A stretch of DNA of 64,000 nt from contig CAVOYQ010000017.1 in NCBI GenBank assembly GCA_963700705.1, forward strand, positions 62,001 through 126,000. The letters are read 5' to 3'. This document shows positions 1-9,723 of this stretch, in pieces. Source of the stretch: JAHEFT01 sp963700705 (GTDB taxonomy: Bacteria; Pseudomonadota; Gammaproteobacteria; Xanthomonadales; SZUA-36). The position numbers and the translations under genes are program-made. Each line of letters opens with the position of its first letter. Within the stretch, counting starts at the first letter, position 1. Below the pieces are notes generated by a model. That model was not told the DNA's origin. It made no database searches and saw only the letters and a program-made list of their open reading frames with translations.

Positions 1-719
1 CCCGAATTGCCCAGGAAACGGGTCCGTTCGGATACCGGGCGTTTACCGATTCCGCCCCGGTGCTGGAAAAAGCCCTGGCCGAAAAAGCCGGTCTTGGCTG
101 GATCGGCAAGCACAGCAACCTGTTGAATATGAAGGCGGGCAGCTGGTTTTTCCTCGGCGAAATCTACACGGATCTGCCGCTTCCGGTGGACACACCGGCC
201 GAAAATCACTGCGGGGATTGCGTCCGGTGCCTGGAGGCCTGCCCTACCGGGGCGATCACCGGCCCCTACCAGGTCGATGCCCGCAGATGCATTTCCTACC
301 TGACCATTGAGCTGCAGGACTCGATTCCGGAAGCACTCCGCCCGCTGATCGGAAACCGGATTTTCGGTTGTGATGACTGCCAACTGGTCTGCCCCTGGAA
401 CCGCTTTGCAAAAATGTCGGCGGAAACCGATTTCCTGCCGCGCCACGGGCTGGATGCCGCCTCGCTGGTGCAACTGTTCAGCTGGAGCGAAGCGGAGTTT
501 CTGCAACGGACCGAGGGCAGCGCGATCCGCCGCACCGGGTACGTCAATTGGCTGCGCAACATCGCCGTGGCGCTGGGTAACGTGGACCTGCAGCATGCTG
601 CGGAGCCCCGGGCCGTGATCGACGCGTTGAATCGACGCAGACACCACTCATCGGATCGGGTCCGGGAACACGTCGAATGGGCGCTCAAGCGTCATGAGAA
701 AGCGGTTCCGGGGTTCTAA
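1..719 (+). CDS. queG: Epoxyqueuosine reductase, 3' part
   Basis: Iron-sulfur and cobalamin enzyme that reduces epoxyqueuosine to queuosine in the wobble position of tRNA (cytosol). The reading frame is open from base 3, so the gene starts outside the window; roughly the last 238 codons are present. The family segment SAPVLEKALAEKAGLGWIGK is followed by two 4Fe-4S ferredoxin-type clusters, CGDCVRCLEACP and CDDCQLVCPWN, in the usual order and spacing. The C-terminal part ends in a helical segment as expected for QueG. It is followed by a roughly 95-base gap and then an unrelated aminotransferase. The family call is secure; only the N-terminus is missing. Confidence 0.95.
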   Translation, partial: RIAQETGPFGYRAFTDSAPVLEKALAEKAGLGWIGKHSNLLNMKAGSWFFLGEIYTDLPLPVDTPAENHCGDCVRCLEACPTGAITGPYQVDARRCISYLTIELQDSIPEALRPLIGNRIFGCDDCQLVCPWNRFAKMSAETDFLPRHGLDAASLVQLFSWSEAEFLQRTEGSAIRRTGYVNWLRNIAVALGNVDLQHAAEPRAVIDALNRRRHHSSDRVREHVEWALKRHEKAVPGF

Positions 720-813
720 GACACGGGTCCGGTGTGGTATTCTCGGCGGTTGAATCTGCAGACGACCAAAAGGGCACTGGTGACGTCTCAAACGACATAA
801 TAAGGAGCGCTCG

Positions 814-2322
814 ATGTCCATTTTTGAACTGTTGAATGAAATGCGGAACCACGGCGGGCCGGCACTGACCACCGGGCTGGCCGATGATGTTCTTTCCCGG
901 TTTGCAGCAAGCGATGACCGTCTTGAAAAGGCTGTAAAGGAAGCCCATTCCCTGTTCCGCGACCTGCTCGATGACGAGCCCGAAATGCTGGCGATGGACG
1001 AGCAGAGCCAAATCAACGAAATCCAGAACGGTTACGTCAATTTTTACCCGGATGACGCGATCAATCCCTACGTTGCGCTGGCCGGAAACGGTCCCTGGAT
1101 CATTACCTTGAAGGGCGCGGTCGTGTATGACACCGGCGGATACGGCATGCTCGGTTTCGGCCATTCCCCCACCGCTGTGCTCAAGAGCATGAACCAGCGG
1201 CACGTCATGGCCAATATCATGACTCCGAACCTGAGCCAGAAATACCTGGTGGAAATGCTGCGCAAGGAAATCGGCCATACTCGCGGCTCCTGCCCTTACG
1301 ATCGCTTCCTGTGCGTGAACAGCGGATCGGAATCCGTGACCGTGGGCGCGCGCCTGTCCGACATCAACGCCAAGCTGATGACAGACCCGGGTGGACGCCA
1401 CGCCAACAAGACCATCAAGATGTTGAGCCTGAAAGGCAGCTTTCATGGCCGCACGCAAAGGCCGGCCCAGTTTTCCGACTCAACGCGCCAGAACTATTGC
1501 AAACACCTGGCCAGCTTCCGCGACCACGACAACCTGATCACGGTCGAACCCAACGATGTCGAGCAGTTGAAGCAGGTGTTCCGCTGGGCGGACTCCAACA
1601 ATGTCTTTTTCGAAGCGTTTTTCTTTGAGCCGGTGATGGGCGAAGGAAACCCGGGCATGGCCATTACTCCGGAGTTCTACGCCGAAGCCCGGCGCCTGAC
1701 CAAGGCACATGGCGCCCTGATGCTGGTCGACTCCATCCAGGCAGGCCTGCGCGCGCACGGCGTCTTGTCCATCATCGATTATCCGGGATTTGAATCCCTG
1801 GAAGCGCCGGACATGGAGACCTATTCCAAGGCATTGAACGCCGGCCAATACCCGCTGTCGGTCCTGGCAATGAATGAACACGCCGCCAAACTGTACAGAA
1901 AGGGTGTGTACGGTAACACCATGACAACCAACCCGAGGGCGCTGGACGTCGCTTACGCCGTACTCGAGGCGGTCACCCCCGAACTGCGCCGGAACATCCG
2001 CGAACGGGGCGCTGAATTGCTGACCAAGTTCGAAGCCTTGCGGGAAGAAGCCGGAGGCCGGATTACCGGCGTCCAGGGCACCGGTCTTTTGCTCAGTGTC
2101 GGGCTCGACAGCAACCGCTTCAAGAGTTACGGAGCAAACTCCATCGAAGAATACATGCGGCTGCATGGTCTTTGCGTGATTCATGGCGGAGAAAATTCAT
2201 TACGGTTTACACCCGTTTTCGGCATGACCAGTGAAGAGGTGGACCTGATTGTCGAGGCGACCCGGCAAGCGGTACTCCACGGCCCGGTCAAACAGGTTTC
2301 GAAGGAGGCTGAAGCCGCCTGA
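814..2322 (+). CDS. Class III PLP-dependent aminotransferase
   Basis: Predicted cytosolic aminotransferase of 502 residues in the ornithine/acetylornithine/GABA aminotransferase fold. The start follows a good ribosome site, AAGGAG, seven bases upstream. The cofactor region shows CVNSGSES near residue 170, the motif LVDSIQAGLRAHG with the PLP-pyridine aspartate near 310, and SKALNAGQYPLSVLA with the Schiff-base lysine near 343. There is a roughly 80-residue N-terminal extension before the core. The gene lies just ahead of an AhpD-like gene whose start is 5 bases away, so the two are probably cotranscribed. The substrate cannot be read from the sequence; class III enzymes usually act on omega-amino groups. 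Confidence 0.85.
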   Translation: MSIFELLNEMRNHGGPALTTGLADDVLSRFAASDDRLEKAVKEAHSLFRDLLDDEPEMLAMDEQSQINEIQNGYVNFYPDDAINPYVALAGNGPWIITLKGAVVYDTGGYGMLGFGHSPTAVLKSMNQRHVMANIMTPNLSQKYLVEMLRKEIGHTRGSCPYDRFLCVNSGSESVTVGARLSDINAKLMTDPGGRHANKTIKMLSLKGSFHGRTQRPAQFSDSTRQNYCKHLASFRDHDNLITVEPNDVEQLKQVFRWADSNNVFFEAFFFEPVMGEGNPGMAITPEFYAEARRLTKAHGALMLVDSIQAGLRAHGVLSIIDYPGFESLEAPDMETYSKALNAGQYPLSVLAMNEHAAKLYRKGVYGNTMTTNPRALDVAYAVLEAVTPELRRNIRERGAELLTKFEALREEAGGRITGVQGTGLLLSVGLDSNRFKSYGANSIEEYMRLHGLCVIHGGENSLRFTPVFGMTSEEVDLIVEATRQAVLHGPVKQVSKEAEAA

Positions 2323-2326
2323 CCCG

Positions 2327-2920
2327 ATGGCACATCTCCAGCCTCTTCCCGCGGAAACAACGCCCGAACTGAGCGAAGATTTCGCAATATTCGAGCGCAT
2401 TCTCGGTTTTGTCCCGAACAGCCTGCTGACCATGCAGCGCATGCCTGCCATGGTCAAAGGATTCGGCGAATTGACCAAGGCCGTGATGGACCCGAATGGA
2501 ACAGTGGACCTGGGGTTCATGCGCCTGGTCGCCCATTTCTCCAGCCGGGCGGCAGGTTGCCAGTATTGCGAGGCACACTCCCTGGTCGCCGCGAAAATCC
2601 ACGGCATCAGCCAGGAAAAGCTGGACGCCATCTGGGAATACCGCGAAAGCCCCCTGTATTCGGAAGCCGAGCGGGTAGCGCTGGATTTCGCGCTGGCGGC
2701 CGGCGCCGTCCCGAACGCCGTTGACGCCGAACTGATGGGCCGGATGAAGCAACACTGGAGCGAGGAACAGATCGTGCAGATCCTGGGAGCCGTGAGTCTT
2801 TACGGATTCCTGAACCGCTGGAACGACTCCATGGCGACCGACCTGGAAGCCTCACCCGCAGCCATGGGGGAGCGGGTGCTGGCGCGTGGGGGCTGGACCG
2901 GTGGTAAGCATCGAACGTAG
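2327..2920 (+). CDS. AhpD-like carboxymuconolactone decarboxylase family protein
   Basis: Protein of 197 residues with the alkylhydroperoxidase AhpD / CMD core. The motif CQYCEAH near residue 73 carries the two redox cysteines and the histidine typical of AhpD-like peroxidases. The rest is all-helical, as in the family. The ATG at 2327 is chosen because alignment-like content begins there; an in-frame ATG at 2249 would overlap the aminotransferase by 74 bases. The role is probably peroxide or thiol-linked detoxification, but many members are of unknown function. The stop codon TAG is part of a REP palindrome (GTAGGAGCG) that begins at the last codon. Confidence 0.8.
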   Translation: MAHLQPLPAETTPELSEDFAIFERILGFVPNSLLTMQRMPAMVKGFGELTKAVMDPNGTVDLGFMRLVAHFSSRAAGCQYCEAHSLVAAKIHGISQEKLDAIWEYRESPLYSEAERVALDFALAAGAVPNAVDAELMGRMKQHWSEEQIVQILGAVSLYGFLNRWNDSMATDLEASPAAMGERVLARGGWTGGKHRT

Positions 2921-3069
2921 GAGCGCATTTCATTCGCGAAGTCGGTTTTCAAAAATTCGCGATTGAAATTCCAAGAAAAATCGCGTGTTAATAAGCTACG
3001 GCATTCGTAAGGCTACTCTGCCTACGGCAAAATCGCGGCCATGGCTGCTCCTACCAGATCGCTCCTACA
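2917..3069. repeat. REP-like palindromes (degenerate group)
   Basis: Starts with GTAGGAGCGCATTTCATTCG at the stop of the AhpD-like gene. It continues through a degenerate inverted half (AATTCGCGATTGAAATT near 2954) and a second module near 3032-3069 (GCGGCCATGGCTGCTCCTAC, then GATCGCTCCTAC). The last half-palindrome supplies the stop codon of the small minus-strand gene that ends at 3065. Confidence 0.75.
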
Positions 3070-3283
3070 GTTCCATCAAGACCTGCATCAGCTGGATGGA
3101 GAACCAGCACGCGGCGAAAATCGCGCCGCAGCCTATGGTGTTTCCCAGCACGCTGGCGCCGAAGCGGATTCTGCTCCGGATCTGAACGAGTGGTTTCGCA
3201 GGCCGGACGACGGCAGGTGGCGAGTTTGGCGTTGCCTGCGAAGCGTTCGCCGGGGCCAGGAACATCAATAGGCTTTGAAACAT
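3065..3283 (-). CDS. Small predicted membrane protein
   Basis: Open frame of 72 codons with a strong ribosome site (GGAAGGAGAACC) ending two bases before its ATG. The first 14 residues are hydrophobic. A second hydrophobic stretch near residues 46-68 (SVLGNTIGCGAIFAACWFS and onward) could be a single transmembrane helix; the middle is proline- and arginine-rich. No family is recognised. Its TAG stop lies in a REP palindrome, a pattern shared by many genes here. An in-frame ATG further upstream at 3334 lacks a comparable ribosome site. Treated as a probable real gene, function unknown. Confidence 0.5.
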   Translation of the reverse strand: MFQSLLMFLAPANASQATPNSPPAVVRPAKPLVQIRSRIRFGASVLGNTIGCGAIFAACWFSIQLMQVLMEL

Positions 3284-3355
3284 GGCTGGTTCTCCTTCCA
3301 GTGACGGGTACAGGAGAACACGGGGTGTTCTCAAACCATGAGAAGGAAGATTTTC

Positions 3356-3436
3356 GTAGGAGCGAATTCATTGCGGCGAATGTTTGAATTCTCCGTGACC
3401 CAAAAAAAACCCATTCGCGAATGAATTCGCTCCTAC
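3356..3436. repeat. REP palindrome pair
   Basis: GTAGGAGCGAATTCATTGCG at the left and CGCGAATGAATTCGCTCCTA at the right are inverted copies around a roughly 40-base middle. It lies downstream of the WYL regulator gene. Confidence 0.85.
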
Positions 3437-3445
3437 GCAGACCAA

Positions 3446-4414
3446 TCAGGTGTAAATATCGTGGGTTTTTTGCGCCTCGGCGGCAACCGCTTCGCGCAGG
3501 AAAGCCGGCGCCAGGACTTCGACGTCGGCGCCGTAGCGCATCACGTCCATGATCAATTCCCGGGAATTGCTGAACGGTACCTTGAGCAGCCAGGAACCGT
3601 CCGGTTCGAATGCCCCCTGCTGGTCGGGGTGCCAGATTTCCTCCGAAATCCAGCGCGCCATTTCCGGGGTAAAGCGCAGTTCTGCCGCGTGTTCCGCCGG
3701 GCCTGAAAAAATGCCGTAGGACTGGTCAAAATGGGCGGAAAGCACCGAAGAACTGACCTCGAAGGCCGGTTCATCCACCAGGCTCTGTTCGCGTATCCGC
3801 TCCAGCGCAAAACTTCTCAGGCCTTCGGCCTGGTGGCACCAGGCATCGAGGTACCAGGAGTTGCGGTACTGGGTCAGGCGTTGCGGTGAAATGACGCGCT
3901 CACTTTCCTCGTCCTTGCGCCGCCCGTGGTAGCGGATTTTGAGCCGTTGACGGCGAACCAGCGCGCCCAGCACGTCCTGGAACATGCGGGCCGGCACCGC
4001 CCTGCCCGCCACGTGCTGGATGTGGATGCGGGATTCGCCGCTTTCCGGTTCCACGCCTTTCTTCTGCAGCAGTGAAGTAATCCGGCCCTGCAGCGACTCG
4101 AGCTCACCCTCGAGCAGCCCGGGCTGCACGTTGGCCAGCACCTGGCGCGCAGTCAGCAGGGCTTGCAGTTCTCCCGGGCTGATCCAGATTCCGGGCAGGT
4201 CAAAAGGCTGCTCGTAACTGCGGTCATAGTAGAAGCTGCGGGTGTCCGGATCCTGTTCGATCGGGGCGCCCAGGAAGTCACGCAATTCACCGACCAGGCG
4301 GTACAGCGTGGCCTGCGAACACTCGAGCCGCTCCATCAGTTCCTGGCGGGAGATGGGCGTCCTGCGTTGGTTGAGGATGTTGTGCAGGTGGTAAAGGCGT
4401 TCTACTTTTGACAT
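3446..4414 (-). CDS. WYL-domain transcriptional regulator (YafY/PafC-like)
   Basis: DNA-binding regulator of 322 residues. An HTH_11-type winged helix occupies the first ~60 residues (ISRQELMERLECSQATLYR as the recognition helix-turn-helix). A WYL domain follows from about residue 140, with the name-giving tripeptide in RNSWYLDAWCH, and then a C-terminal WCX-like extension. WYL domains are thought to sense ligands or nucleic acid; many members control DNA-damage or defence genes. No obvious target lies alongside: the next gene, gltX, is in the same direction and ends 20 bases upstream of this start. The start is supported by the conserved N-terminal pattern MSKVERLYHL. Confidence 0.85.
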   Translation of the reverse strand: MSKVERLYHLHNILNQRRTPISRQELMERLECSQATLYRLVGELRDFLGAPIEQDPDTRSFYYDRSYEQPFDLPGIWISPGELQALLTARQVLANVQPGLLEGELESLQGRITSLLQKKGVEPESGESRIHIQHVAGRAVPARMFQDVLGALVRRQRLKIRYHGRRKDEESERVISPQRLTQYRNSWYLDAWCHQAEGLRSFALERIREQSLVDEPAFEVSSSVLSAHFDQSYGIFSGPAEHAAELRFTPEMARWISEEIWHPDQQGAFEPDGSWLLKVPFSNSRELIMDVMRYGADVEVLAPAFLREAVAAEAQKTHDIYT

Positions 4415-4434
4415 TCAGATTTTGTCAGCCAGGT

Positions 4435-5907
4435 TTAAGGTAATGTAGGAGCGATTTTAATCGCGAAATGTGTTTCCATTAAATCGCGATTGAAATCGCT
4501 CCTACGAAGCACTGCGCGGACCATGACGTATTCCAGCGCGCGCTCGATACGGGCCAGGCTGCGTTCGCGGCCGATCAGCCAGAGGGTTTTGTCGATGGAC
4601 GGGGAAACCGCGGTACCCGTCAACGCAACCCGCAGCGGTTGTGCGATTTTTCCCATGCCCAGTTCCAGTTCTTCGGCGGCGATCCGCACGGTTTCGTTGA
4701 GCTGTTCCGGCGCCCAGGTATCCAGTTCCGCCAGGCGGCTGCCGATCGCTCTCAGCGGCTGCTCGGCCACCGGGCGCAGGTGTTTGTGCGCAGCGCCGGG
4801 ATCAAATTCGTCGAATTCTTCGTAAAAAACCCGGCTCTGCGCGGTCATTTCTTTCAGGGTTTTCACCCGGTCGGCCTGCACGCTGACCAGGTCCGCCAGC
4901 GGAGGCCCGTTTTCCGGATCGATGCCGGCCTGTTCAAAATGCCAGGACAGGTGTTCCGCCACTTCGCTTGCCGGCAGCTCTCTCATGTAATGCTGGTTCA
5001 GCCAGTCCAGTTTTTCGGTGTTGAACGCCGAAGCCTTGCGGTTGACATCGCGGATGTCGAATTTGTCGATCATCTCCTGCAGGCTGAAGACCTCCTGGTC
5101 GCCATGTGACCAGCCCAGCCGGACCAGGTAATTGAGCAAGGCCTGCGGCAGGTAGCCGTCATCGCGGTATTGCATCACGCCCACCGCGCCGTGGCGCTTG
5201 CTGAGCCGGGCGCCGTCGTCGCCGAGGATCATCGGCACGTGCGCGAAATCCGGCAATTCGGCGCCCAGGGCCCGGTAGATATTGATCTGCCGCGGTGTAT
5301 TGTTGATGTGGTCGTCGCCGCGGATCACCAGGCTGATGGCCATGTCGACGTCATCGACCACGACCGTGAAATTGTAGGTGGGCGAGCCGTCCGGGCGGGC
5401 GATGACCAGGTCGTCCAGTTCCGTGTTGGAAATGCTGATCCGGCCGCGCACCAGGTCGTCGAATACCACGTCGCCATCGCGCGGGTTGCGGAAACGCACG
5501 ATCGGTTTGACACCGGCCACCGGTTCGGCGCCATCCCGGCAATGTCCGTCATAACGGGGCTTCAGGCCGGCCTTCATCTGTTCCTCGCGCAGCGCATCGA
5601 TCCGGTCCTTGCTGCAGTAACAGTGGTACGCCTTGCCCTGCTCGAGCAGGCGCTGCACCACTTCGGCATAACGCTCGAACCGGTCTGTCTGGTAAATCGG
5701 GCCTTCGTCGTAATCCAGCCCCAGCCATTCCATGCCGTCGAGAATGGCCTGCACCGACTCGGGCGTCGATCGCTCCAGGTCGGTGTCCTCGATGCGCAGG
5801 ATGAACACGCCGTTGGAAGCCCGCGCCTGCAAATAACAGAACAGGGCCGTACGGGCGCCGCCAACGTGAAGGTAGCCGGTAGGGCTGGGTGCAAATCGGG
5901 TTTTCAC
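4435..5907 (-). CDS. gltX: Glutamyl-tRNA synthetase
   Basis: Charges tRNA-Glu with glutamate (cytosolic class I synthetase). The protein has 490 residues; usual length is about 470. The HIGH-type signature is PSPTGYLHVGG at residues 7-17, and the KMSKS-type signature is LSKRHG near residue 240. The natural end appears to be near LERALEYVMVRAVLRR. The final ~20 residues are encoded by the REP palindrome at 4445-4505, so this gene reads into the repeat rather than stopping at its TAG. A strong terminator sits directly upstream of the start and separates it from the pilus cassette. Confidence 0.95.
   Translation of the reverse strand: MKTRFAPSPTGYLHVGGARTALFCYLQARASNGVFILRIEDTDLERSTPESVQAILDGMEWLGLDYDEGPIYQTDRFERYAEVVQRLLEQGKAYHCYCSKDRIDALREEQMKAGLKPRYDGHCRDGAEPVAGVKPIVRFRNPRDGDVVFDDLVRGRISISNTELDDLVIARPDGSPTYNFTVVVDDVDMAISLVIRGDDHINNTPRQINIYRALGAELPDFAHVPMILGDDGARLSKRHGAVGVMQYRDDGYLPQALLNYLVRLGWSHGDQEVFSLQEMIDKFDIRDVNRKASAFNTEKLDWLNQHYMRELPASEVAEHLSWHFEQAGIDPENGPPLADLVSVQADRVKTLKEMTAQSRVFYEEFDEFDPGAAHKHLRPVAEQPLRAIGSRLAELDTWAPEQLNETVRIAAEELELGMGKIAQPLRVALTGTAVSPSIDKTLWLIGRERSLARIERALEYVMVRAVLRRSDFNRDLMETHFAIKIAPTLP
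4445..4505. repeat. REP palindrome inside the gltX 3' end
   Basis: GTAGGAGCGATTTTAATCGC and GCGATTGAAATCGCTCCTAC form the inverted arms. The copy lies inside the annotated gltX frame and is translated. Confidence 0.85.
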
Positions 5908-5918
5908 TTGTCAATATC

Positions 5919-5950
5919 CAAAAAAAAGCCGCCTCGGCATGAGGCGGCAT
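5919..5950 (-). terminator. Intrinsic terminator after the pilus cassette
   Basis: On the minus strand the stem GCCGCCTC / GAGGCGGC with a five-base loop is followed by eight T. It lies between the end of the second pilV copy and the gltX start, so it should end pilus transcription before gltX. Confidence 0.85.
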
Positions 5951-6001
5951 TTTATCAGAAGCACGGCGGTAGGAGAGAACGGATCGTGCTTCGTTGGGTA
6001 A

Positions 6002-8165
6002 TCAGTTGCAGCCATCCACCTTGATGACGATGTTGGCTTGTGTTACCTCTGCCGTTTGGCAGGTCGAATCGCGTCCAGTCATTAGCAGTAGCGTCATTTT
6101 GACGATTGGTCAGCGCATGGGTTCGAAGGTACAGACAGTCAGGAGTCTTATTAGCCTTGAAATAGCCAGAGAACTTGATCCAGCGCTGCGTCGCGCTGAG
6201 TTGCAAATTGCATACAAAGCCGGTATTGGTGCGGTCACATTGCGCATCTGTTGCCATTATTTCCACGTCAGAAGCCTTAACACCATTAACCGCGAGAGGT
6301 GATCGTTCCGGATACAAAAACGTAGGCTAACGCGCGGCAGCGAGCCGTAATCCATGGCCCGTGCATAGAGGTAATATGTCTCTTCTCCGCAACATAAAGG
6401 GGATCAATCGGATCCGTGCCGGTGAGGCCCAGGTTACCTGTGTTCGCAGTCGAACTGATGCGTGTGGAAGCCGAACCTGCCGTCAGCACTGCGCACCCGC
6501 GGTGTGCGATTGTTGCTCTCGATCGCTTCATTGGTGACATCGATCGGATTGTTGTTGGGCGATTCGTTCCAGCGCGCAAGCCAGGTCAGTTGCACATCGT
6601 AGAATGGAATCATTTCCAGCGCGGAGTTCACGTCCGGAACATCGCAGTCGGCGCCGGTTCCGCCGGATCGTCCAGGCAGTTGATCCGGTCACGCAAAACG
6701 TCGCTCATGTAATCGACATAGATGCCACGAGAGCGCAATTGCTGCTCAGTTGCGCCAGTACCACGGTCGGGCAGATAGATCGGAATGGTAGGACTGCTGG
6801 CCGGGAAGGTAACGGACAGATCTCTGGGCTTTCGGCTGCGCAGAAGCTGGGGATCTGGTTTCGTAGTTATTCGTTGTACCCGTGGCGCCTTCGTATGCCA
6901 TACCGCTCCGGTCACGTAGTCGGAGTACGTGTCGACTCCAATGCTGATCCAGGTAATCACCCGGAAAAGCCGTCAGCCCTTCCTGTCGCAGATCCTGGGC
7001 AATCCGGAAGAATCCGTCTTTGCGTATCATTCTGCAGGCTTCCAGATAGGTGTCTCCGACTCCGGCCACGTCCAGTGCACCGTTTCCATTATTACGCTTA
7101 TAGTGCTTGTGGTCTCCGGTCAAAGCACCATCTGTAAGGTAGTCATCCGAGCCCCGAAACGGGTTGTAACGCGAACGGCCCGGATCGGCACCGCTGTCAT
7201 TGACGCCTCCCTGCCACCGTCATGGTGATCCCGACAGCAGATGTCACAGAACTGACTTTGCTGGTTGTTTGCGCTTACACCGTAAGGCTTGGAGATGAAT
7301 TCGCCTTCCGTATAGTCGTAGCCTTCCCAGATCGTGGGCCTGAGTCCACCCTCTGTGTAATTCGTGGGCGCCTTCAATGTACATTCACAACTGACTGCCT
7401 TGAATTCTTCGCGGCGCAGGAACTGCGCGTCGTCGCCCACTTGTGAGTAGGTAACGACGTCAAACGTAGTTTCGACCAACTCATCGGTCCTGATGACATT
7501 CGGTAACGGTGTGGTGGACTCTTTGAACTTGTTGTGACCCAGACTGATGGACATGATGTCAGGTTTGGAGCCCGGGTTGTAATTGACCGGTGGCGCATAG
7601 GAACTATCACCCACCGAGCCCAGCCCGGCCTTGCCACCCGATCCTGAAGGCATGGAAGAGATGACATCCGTGATCCTGATGCTGCCGCTTCCCAGGCGTC
7701 CGTTGGTTTGGTTGACGTCGTCCACCTGGAATTCCTGGCCGGTAGTTCCAGGTTACGGTCAGGTCGATCTGTTTGAAATCCGACCTTCCAACCCCGGCAG
7801 GTGGTGTTTCCGGGTCAATAAACGTCATCATTGGTTGCGTCGTAGTAATAATCTGTCACGTCGGTTGTCGACTGTGAACAGATTGCCGCTCCTCTCGATG
7901 GTCCGGGTATTGTCTACAATGTCGTTGTAAGCAGCAACGCTTCCGCCAGATTCGATTTTCTGGAAGACGCGGGCACGTCTCGATCGTTTCTTCCGCAATG
8001 TTGGTTGCGACGGTGCGGGCATTGGAATCGCCGCTGTTGCGGGCCAGATTGCCCTGCAGTTTGGCAAGGGCCATCATTCCGAGGGCGAATATCAGGATAC
8101 CGATCAGGACTTCGATCAGGGTAAACCCTCTGTTTTTGCGATTTCTGTGTGCTTGAGTTCGTCAT
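6002..8165 (-). pseudogene. Large PilV-like minor pilin, cassette A (frame broken many times)
   Basis: Paralogue of the intact gene at 11270-13414, but read through at least eight changes of frame. The N-terminus MTNSSTQKSQKQ, then GFTLIEVLIGILIFALG in another frame, is a type IV prepilin signal. Further blocks match the intact copy in order: KFKESTTP, RTDELVET, QFLRREEF, CDICCRDHHDG, EACRMIRKDGF, RGIYVDY, TGTDPIDP. The homologous end is VIKVDGCN and a stop at 6002. Either a decayed duplicate or, since essential genes here also carry single-base shifts, a sequence with many errors. If intact, it would encode a secreted pilus-tip subunit of about 710 residues, far above the ~180 of classical PilV. 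Confidence 0.75.
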
Positions 8166-8173
8166 GATTTTTC

Positions 8174-9674
8174 CTATTCCCAGTCGCGGTGGAAGTCTGA
8201 CCAGCCACCAATGACGGCCCCAATGCCTCCATCAGCGCCGGCTTTTCTGCTGGTGTTTTCATTCCATACCACCTGGAATGTGCCCTGGTAGCTATCCAGG
8301 ATGCCGTCGACGATCGCTGAGCCATAAATGGTATTTGTGCCATTCGATTGCAGCTTTGCGCCTGAGTTTTCGACATCCGTGACGAACAAAGTGCCGTAAA
8401 TTATTGCTCCACCATTCAGCTTGGTTAGCGGGGCTGCGGAAATCAGCATCACCGGCGCCTCTGGCGACCCTACCTGTGTGTTTGAATTGATCCGACACTC
8501 AAGGCCCGAGACCCAGTAAATTCCGAAGGAGTTGGGGCCCAGGGAATCACAATCAGTAATGATTTGTGAATAGCCCTTGACGATTTCGTAACTGGTGCGG
8601 GGCACGCCAAAATAGAACTGGAACAGGTCACAGGGAAATTCCGGATCCTGCACCAGGTCGATACCCAGTATGTCTCAGGTTGCCGTGCGTGTAGCTGATT
8701 GACTCATCTTGGAACAGCTGCAGTTGCCAGGGCAGGCATAATCTTCCGGCAGCAAGTCGGTTCCATACCATTCATGCATTTCGCAGGTCGCCCAGGAACC
8801 GCCGCTGGGGTCGATGAGGACGATGCTACCCTGGCAACTTTTATCGACGGGCATCCAGACCGAAATTGGCACGCCCACGCCCCCGGCGTTTGGGTTGGGA
8901 ACGATTTCCGCCGATCCTGATGGCGGAAACGTGCTCTTCGTGGTCAGGGGCACGGCTGGCGACCTGCCTCCGGCGGCGGCACCGAAATTGGACACCTGTT
9001 CACTGACCAGGGCTTCGGCTGTACAGTCTGTGCCATCGCAGTCCGCACCGCCGCGAGCCAGCAAAGTGACCATCCAGTAAGTGCCATCAGCCAGGCCTAC
9101 GCGCTGTGGATGGGTCCACGCTACATCCCTGAACCGGGACCGCGGCCTCTTCATCCACGTCCAGAACGCAGAGCAGTGCCTCGACGGTGGCTTCCTCGGC
9201 CGAGCCGGGAAGCACTCCATTGGTGTCCACTGGTAACGCCGTGTTTCCACCCACCGAATAAAAATACGTATTGGGCCGCATTGCCGGTACCGATTCGCCA
9301 AAACAAGGATGGTTTCCGCTTCCGTTCGCGAGATCGAGCCCGGCATCAGAACATTTCAACCAACGTTTTTCACCGGTTTCCGCCAACCAGCCATCCGTGT
9401 CCATCGGGCAGCAGATTCTCGACGGAAGATGCGATCAATACAGAATGTTTGCGCAAGTATTCCTTGGCGTGGTGGATTCCGGATTCCGCCGCGTGAAAGG
9501 CCAGCTTCTGGCGCATTTCGTTGGAGGACACGCGTTGTTCAAACACACCGACACGGATCGCGAAGAACATCATCAGCGTTAGCATCACCAGGATCAGGAC
9601 ACCGGTAAAGGTGGTCATCACCCCGGCCTGGTAGCGTGGTCGTCAGAGCTGGAGTAGCGGTTTGTGTGTTTCAT
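8174..9674 (-). pseudogene. Large PilX-like minor pilin, cassette A (frame broken)
   Basis: Matches the cassette B pilX block for block. MKHTNRY begins at 9674; a shift then leads to VMTTFTGVLILVMLTLMMFF (PilX-type hydrophobic N-terminus) and SSNEMRQKLAFHAAESGI. Then come GWLVGG and, in other frames, NTYFYSVGGNTALPVDTNGV, EIVPNPNAGGVGVPISVWM, CEMHEWYGTDLLPEDY and finally DSYQGTFQVVWNENT. At least four frame changes are needed. The C-terminal ~150 residues look like a beta-helical 'polymer-forming' segment (repeated short glycine/valine strands). The intended product is an inner-membrane-anchored prepilin with a large exported domain. Real decay and sequencing error cannot be separated. Confidence 0.7.
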
Positions 9675-9723
9675 TAAATTTGCCCTTCCCTGTGCAAATT
9701 GTTTGGTCAGATGAATCGTGAGA

